Source of the DNA: Chloroflexota bacterium
GTDB lineage: Bacteria; Chloroflexota; Anaerolineae; Anaerolineales; Villigracilaceae
Reading direction: 5' to 3'
DNA length: 7,893 nucleotides
Assembly (NCBI GenBank): GCA_026389975.1
Contig: JAPLGV010000072.1
Coordinates: 1 to 7,893 of the forward strand
In this document: one piece after another, positions 6,011-7,893 of the stretch
Layout: each line of letters starts with the position of its first letter
Position numbering within the stretch: the stretch's first letter is position 1
The notes under the pieces: generated by a model
What the model saw: only the letters and a program-made list of their open reading frames with translations
Database searches by the model: none
What the model was told of the DNA's origin: nothing
Translations under genes and position numbers: made by a program

Positions 6011-7705
6011 TTGCCGAATTTTTCGAACTACCTCCAACGCCACTACGAGCAGACCCCGGATAAAATCAGCATTACCCTGCTCTTTGGCGGCCAGCCCGAC
6101 CACCCGGTGACTTTTCGCGAGCTCATCCATGGTGCGTCGGGCTATGTCCAGACCTACGCACAAAATGGCATCCAGCCTGGCGATGTAGTTCTGCTCATTC
6201 TCCAGCACGATATAAACTTGCTCTATGCGTACTACGGTGCTGTGCTGTACGGTGCCATCCCGTCCATTATGCCGTTCCTGACGGAGAAACTGCTCCCTGA
6301 GCGTTACCGCGCCGACCTGGCCGCGTTGGTGTCCGTAACCCAGCCGACGGCTATTGTCACCTATCGGGAGTTCGAGCCAGAAGTCCGCGCCGCGCTCAAA
6401 CCCGGCGAGGACTCGGTCAGGGCCGTGATTGTCAGCGACCAGGTCGAGGGTCCAACACCACCCGATTTCGCCTCATTCGGTGGCCTCCTCCGCAAGCCCG
6501 AAGATATCGTCCTGCTCCAACATTCGTCCGGAACCACCGGCCTGCAGAAGGGCGTGGCCCTTTCGCACCAGGCGGTCATCAATCAGCTCAACAACTACGG
6601 CAAAGCCATCCGTTTGACGGACGCCGACGTATTCGTCTCCTGGCTACCGCTCTATCATGATATGGGTCTTATCGCCTGCTGGCTGATGCCCATCTTGATG
6701 GGTTACCCGCTGGTGCTCATGTCGCCCTTCGATTGGATCCGCGCTCCCTACCGCTTGCTGCATGCTGTATCGAAATACAAAGGGACGCTCTCCTGGCTGC
6801 CCAATTTTGCCTTCAATTTCTGCGCCCAGAAAATTCGTGATCGCGACCTGGAAGGCGTGGACCTTTCCTCCTGGCGCGCCATCTCGAACTGTTCCGAGCC
6901 GATGCGATGGGATAGCCACCAGACCTTCTACGCGCGCTTCCGCACCCTGGGCCTGCGCTATGAAGCTCTGACTACCTGCTATGCCATGGCTGAGAACGTT
7001 TTTGCGGTCACCCAGGGCGGGATTCACGCTCCCGTGATTTACGAAGATATTGACCGCGAGATTTTACAGACGAAGAAAATCGCACAAGTGGCACAACCTG
7101 GTCAGATTGTGGTGCGCATGCTCGGAACCGGGAAACCCATCTTCAACACACGCGTCCGCATCATTGATGCGAAAGGCCATACCCTGGCTGACCGCCACGT
7201 GGGTGAAGTGGCCGTGCAAAGCGATTGTATGCTGACCGGTTACTACCACCGCCCGGATGCCACCGAAAAGTCTTTCGTGGACGGCTGGTACATGTCGGGT
7301 GACTATGGCTACATGGTTAACGGAGAAGTTTTTATTGCAGGTCGCAAGAAAGACCTGATTATCGTCGGTGGCAAGAATATTTATCCGCAAGACTTGGAAC
7401 TGCTGGCTTACGAAGTTCCCGGCGTCCATGCCGGACGCGCCTCAGCCTTCGGTGTGTACAACGAGGCCACCGGGACCGAGGATGTGGTCATGGTAGCTGA
7501 AGTGGATAGTAGCGACCCTGTCGAACGCCAGAAGATCGCAGACGGTATCCGCGCTACGGTGACGCGCGGTTCAGAGGTGGCGCTGCGGTATGTACATTTG
7601 GTCAGCCCGCCCTGGCTGGTCAAGACATCCAGCGGCAAGACCGCCCGCTCTGCCAATCGGGAAAAGTTTTTAAAGGAAATGCAAGCGAAGGGGCAGATGT
7701 ACTAA
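6011..7705 (+). CDS. Fatty-acyl-AMP ligase-like adenylating enzyme (ANL superfamily)
   Basis: This 564-residue protein has the full ANL core. The phosphate-binding loop HSSGTTGLQKG is at residues 171-181 and WLPLYHDMG at 211-219. Also present are LSWLPNFAFNFC, SNCSEPMR, the ATP-ribose Asp431 in SGDYGY, the hinge motif GRKKDLII from 444, GGKNIYPQDLE, and the C-terminal catalytic Lys543 in SSGKTAR. The LPLYHDMGL, PNFAFNFC and NIYPQDLE forms are those of fatty-acyl-AMP ligases (FAAL, FadD32-like) more than of acyl-CoA synthetases. The expected reaction is acid plus ATP to acyl-AMP, followed by transfer to the phosphopantetheine of the carrier encoded one base upstream. The acid is not predictable from sequence alone. 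The TTG start gives a normal FAAL N-terminus (NFSNYLQRHYEQTPDKISI). No frameshift is seen, and the end is TAA 7703-7705. An acyl-CoA ligase is the main alternative. Confidence 0.88.
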   Translation: MPNFSNYLQRHYEQTPDKISITLLFGGQPDHPVTFRELIHGASGYVQTYAQNGIQPGDVVLLILQHDINLLYAYYGAVLYGAIPSIMPFLTEKLLPERYRADLAALVSVTQPTAIVTYREFEPEVRAALKPGEDSVRAVIVSDQVEGPTPPDFASFGGLLRKPEDIVLLQHSSGTTGLQKGVALSHQAVINQLNNYGKAIRLTDADVFVSWLPLYHDMGLIACWLMPILMGYPLVLMSPFDWIRAPYRLLHAVSKYKGTLSWLPNFAFNFCAQKIRDRDLEGVDLSSWRAISNCSEPMRWDSHQTFYARFRTLGLRYEALTTCYAMAENVFAVTQGGIHAPVIYEDIDREILQTKKIAQVAQPGQIVVRMLGTGKPIFNTRVRIIDAKGHTLADRHVGEVAVQSDCMLTGYYHRPDATEKSFVDGWYMSGDYGYMVNGEVFIAGRKKDLIIVGGKNIYPQDLELLAYEVPGVHAGRASAFGVYNEATGTEDVVMVAEVDSSDPVERQKIADGIRATVTRGSEVALRYVHLVSPPWLVKTSSGKTARSANREKFLKEMQAKGQMY

Positions 7706-7710
7706 ACAAA

Positions 7711-7735
7711 ACCGCCAGAGGTTCTTCTCCGGCGA
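7711..7735 (+). terminator. Weak hairpin just after the ligase stop
   Basis: CGCCAGAG and CTCCGGCG can pair as a short interrupted stem (4 bp, one mismatch, 3-4 bp) six bases after the stop codon. No T-run follows, so a terminator role is tentative. Confidence 0.2.
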
Positions 7736-7799
7736 TTCCCAAAGCCCCAATTAAAAACCCTGACAGGTTATCTGAGGTAACTTCTTAAAAAAGTGGGGT

Positions 7800-7842
7800 A
7801 TGGGGGTTCGCAAGCGGGCTTCGCCCGCTTGCGAACCCCCAT
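7800..7842. repeat. Perfect 20-bp inverted repeat with a 3-base loop; possible terminator or intergenic palindrome
   Basis: Bases 7800-7819 are the exact reverse complement of 7823-7842, separated by TTC; the apex reads GGGCTTCGCCC. The stem can extend imperfectly outward, with G-rich sequence at 7793-7798 facing C-rich sequence at 7846-7851. On the plus strand it is followed by CTTCCCCCC, not a T-run. Read on the minus strand it is followed within about a dozen bases by six Ts (complement of A at 7787-7792). It lies 95 bases after the ligase stop. It may be a bidirectional or Rho-independent-like terminator, or one copy of a genome-wide palindromic repeat. One window cannot decide. Confidence 0.75.
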
Positions 7843-7869
7843 CTTCCCCCCAATTATTGAGAAGTCGCC

Positions 7870-7893
7870 ATGAACTCTGTTCACCACCAAGCA
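7870..7893 (+). CDS. Possible start of the next gene, truncated by window end
   Basis: ATG7870 opens a frame (MNSVHHQA) that runs to the window edge. It is preceded by GAGAAG with a 5-base spacer, an acceptable ribosome binding site. Eight codons are too few to name a product. The interval 7706-7869 before it contains only the hairpins described here. Confidence 0.3.

Noticed and set aside
7764..7780. Direct repeat AGGTTA / AGGTAA as a regulatory site
   Set aside because: Too short and inexact to separate from chance.
3..7893. CRISPR array, tRNA, rRNA, transposase or phage genes
   Set aside because: No repeat-spacer pattern, cloverleaf-like segment, or DDE/integrase-like protein was seen in any frame.

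Overview
The window reads as part of a Chloroflexota genome, most likely Anaerolineae. That assignment is an inference from the GC-rich coding style, the lipoproteins whose lipobox is followed by a long Thr/Pro/Ser-rich linker, and the gene content. It rests on no marker gene. All genes lie on the plus strand and are tightly packed.

Region A (3-5707) is an array of SGNH/GDSL-hydrolase-like surface proteins. Four are paralogues of one lipoprotein family: a 5'-truncated copy at the left edge (3-737), 1851-2789, 2796-3725 and 3722-5707. The three with visible N-termini are lipoproteins with the lipobox Cys at residue 17. The last copy carries an extra C-terminal TolB/WD40-like beta-propeller. 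Between the first and second copies lies a different, membrane-anchored SGNH protein (782-1854). Its reading frame is broken about 20 bases before the GDSS nucleophile motif. Genes overlap by ATGA (1851-1854, 3722-3725) or are 6 bases apart, so the block is probably one operon. The family has GDC where classical SGNH enzymes have GDS. The residues expected for catalysis are spread unevenly, so no single copy visibly has the full classical set.

Region B (5764-7705) holds an acyl carrier protein (phosphopantetheine Ser39 in a GLVDSF motif) followed after one base by a fatty-acyl-AMP-ligase-like adenylating enzyme with a TTG start. The ligase should activate an acyl acid and load it on the carrier.

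Region C (7706-7893) is intergenic. It holds a 20-bp perfect hairpin (7800-7842) and possibly the first eight codons of another plus-strand gene at 7870.

Working model (inference): ligase plus carrier plus membrane-anchored and lipid-anchored SGNH proteins resembles the logic of the Dlt D-alanylation system and of MBOAT/SGNH surface acylation systems. An acyl group would be activated in the cytosol, held on the carrier, moved out by a membrane acyltransferase (not in this window) and handled at the surface by SGNH proteins. Here the SGNH part is expanded into a diverging tandem family, which is the most novel aspect of the window.
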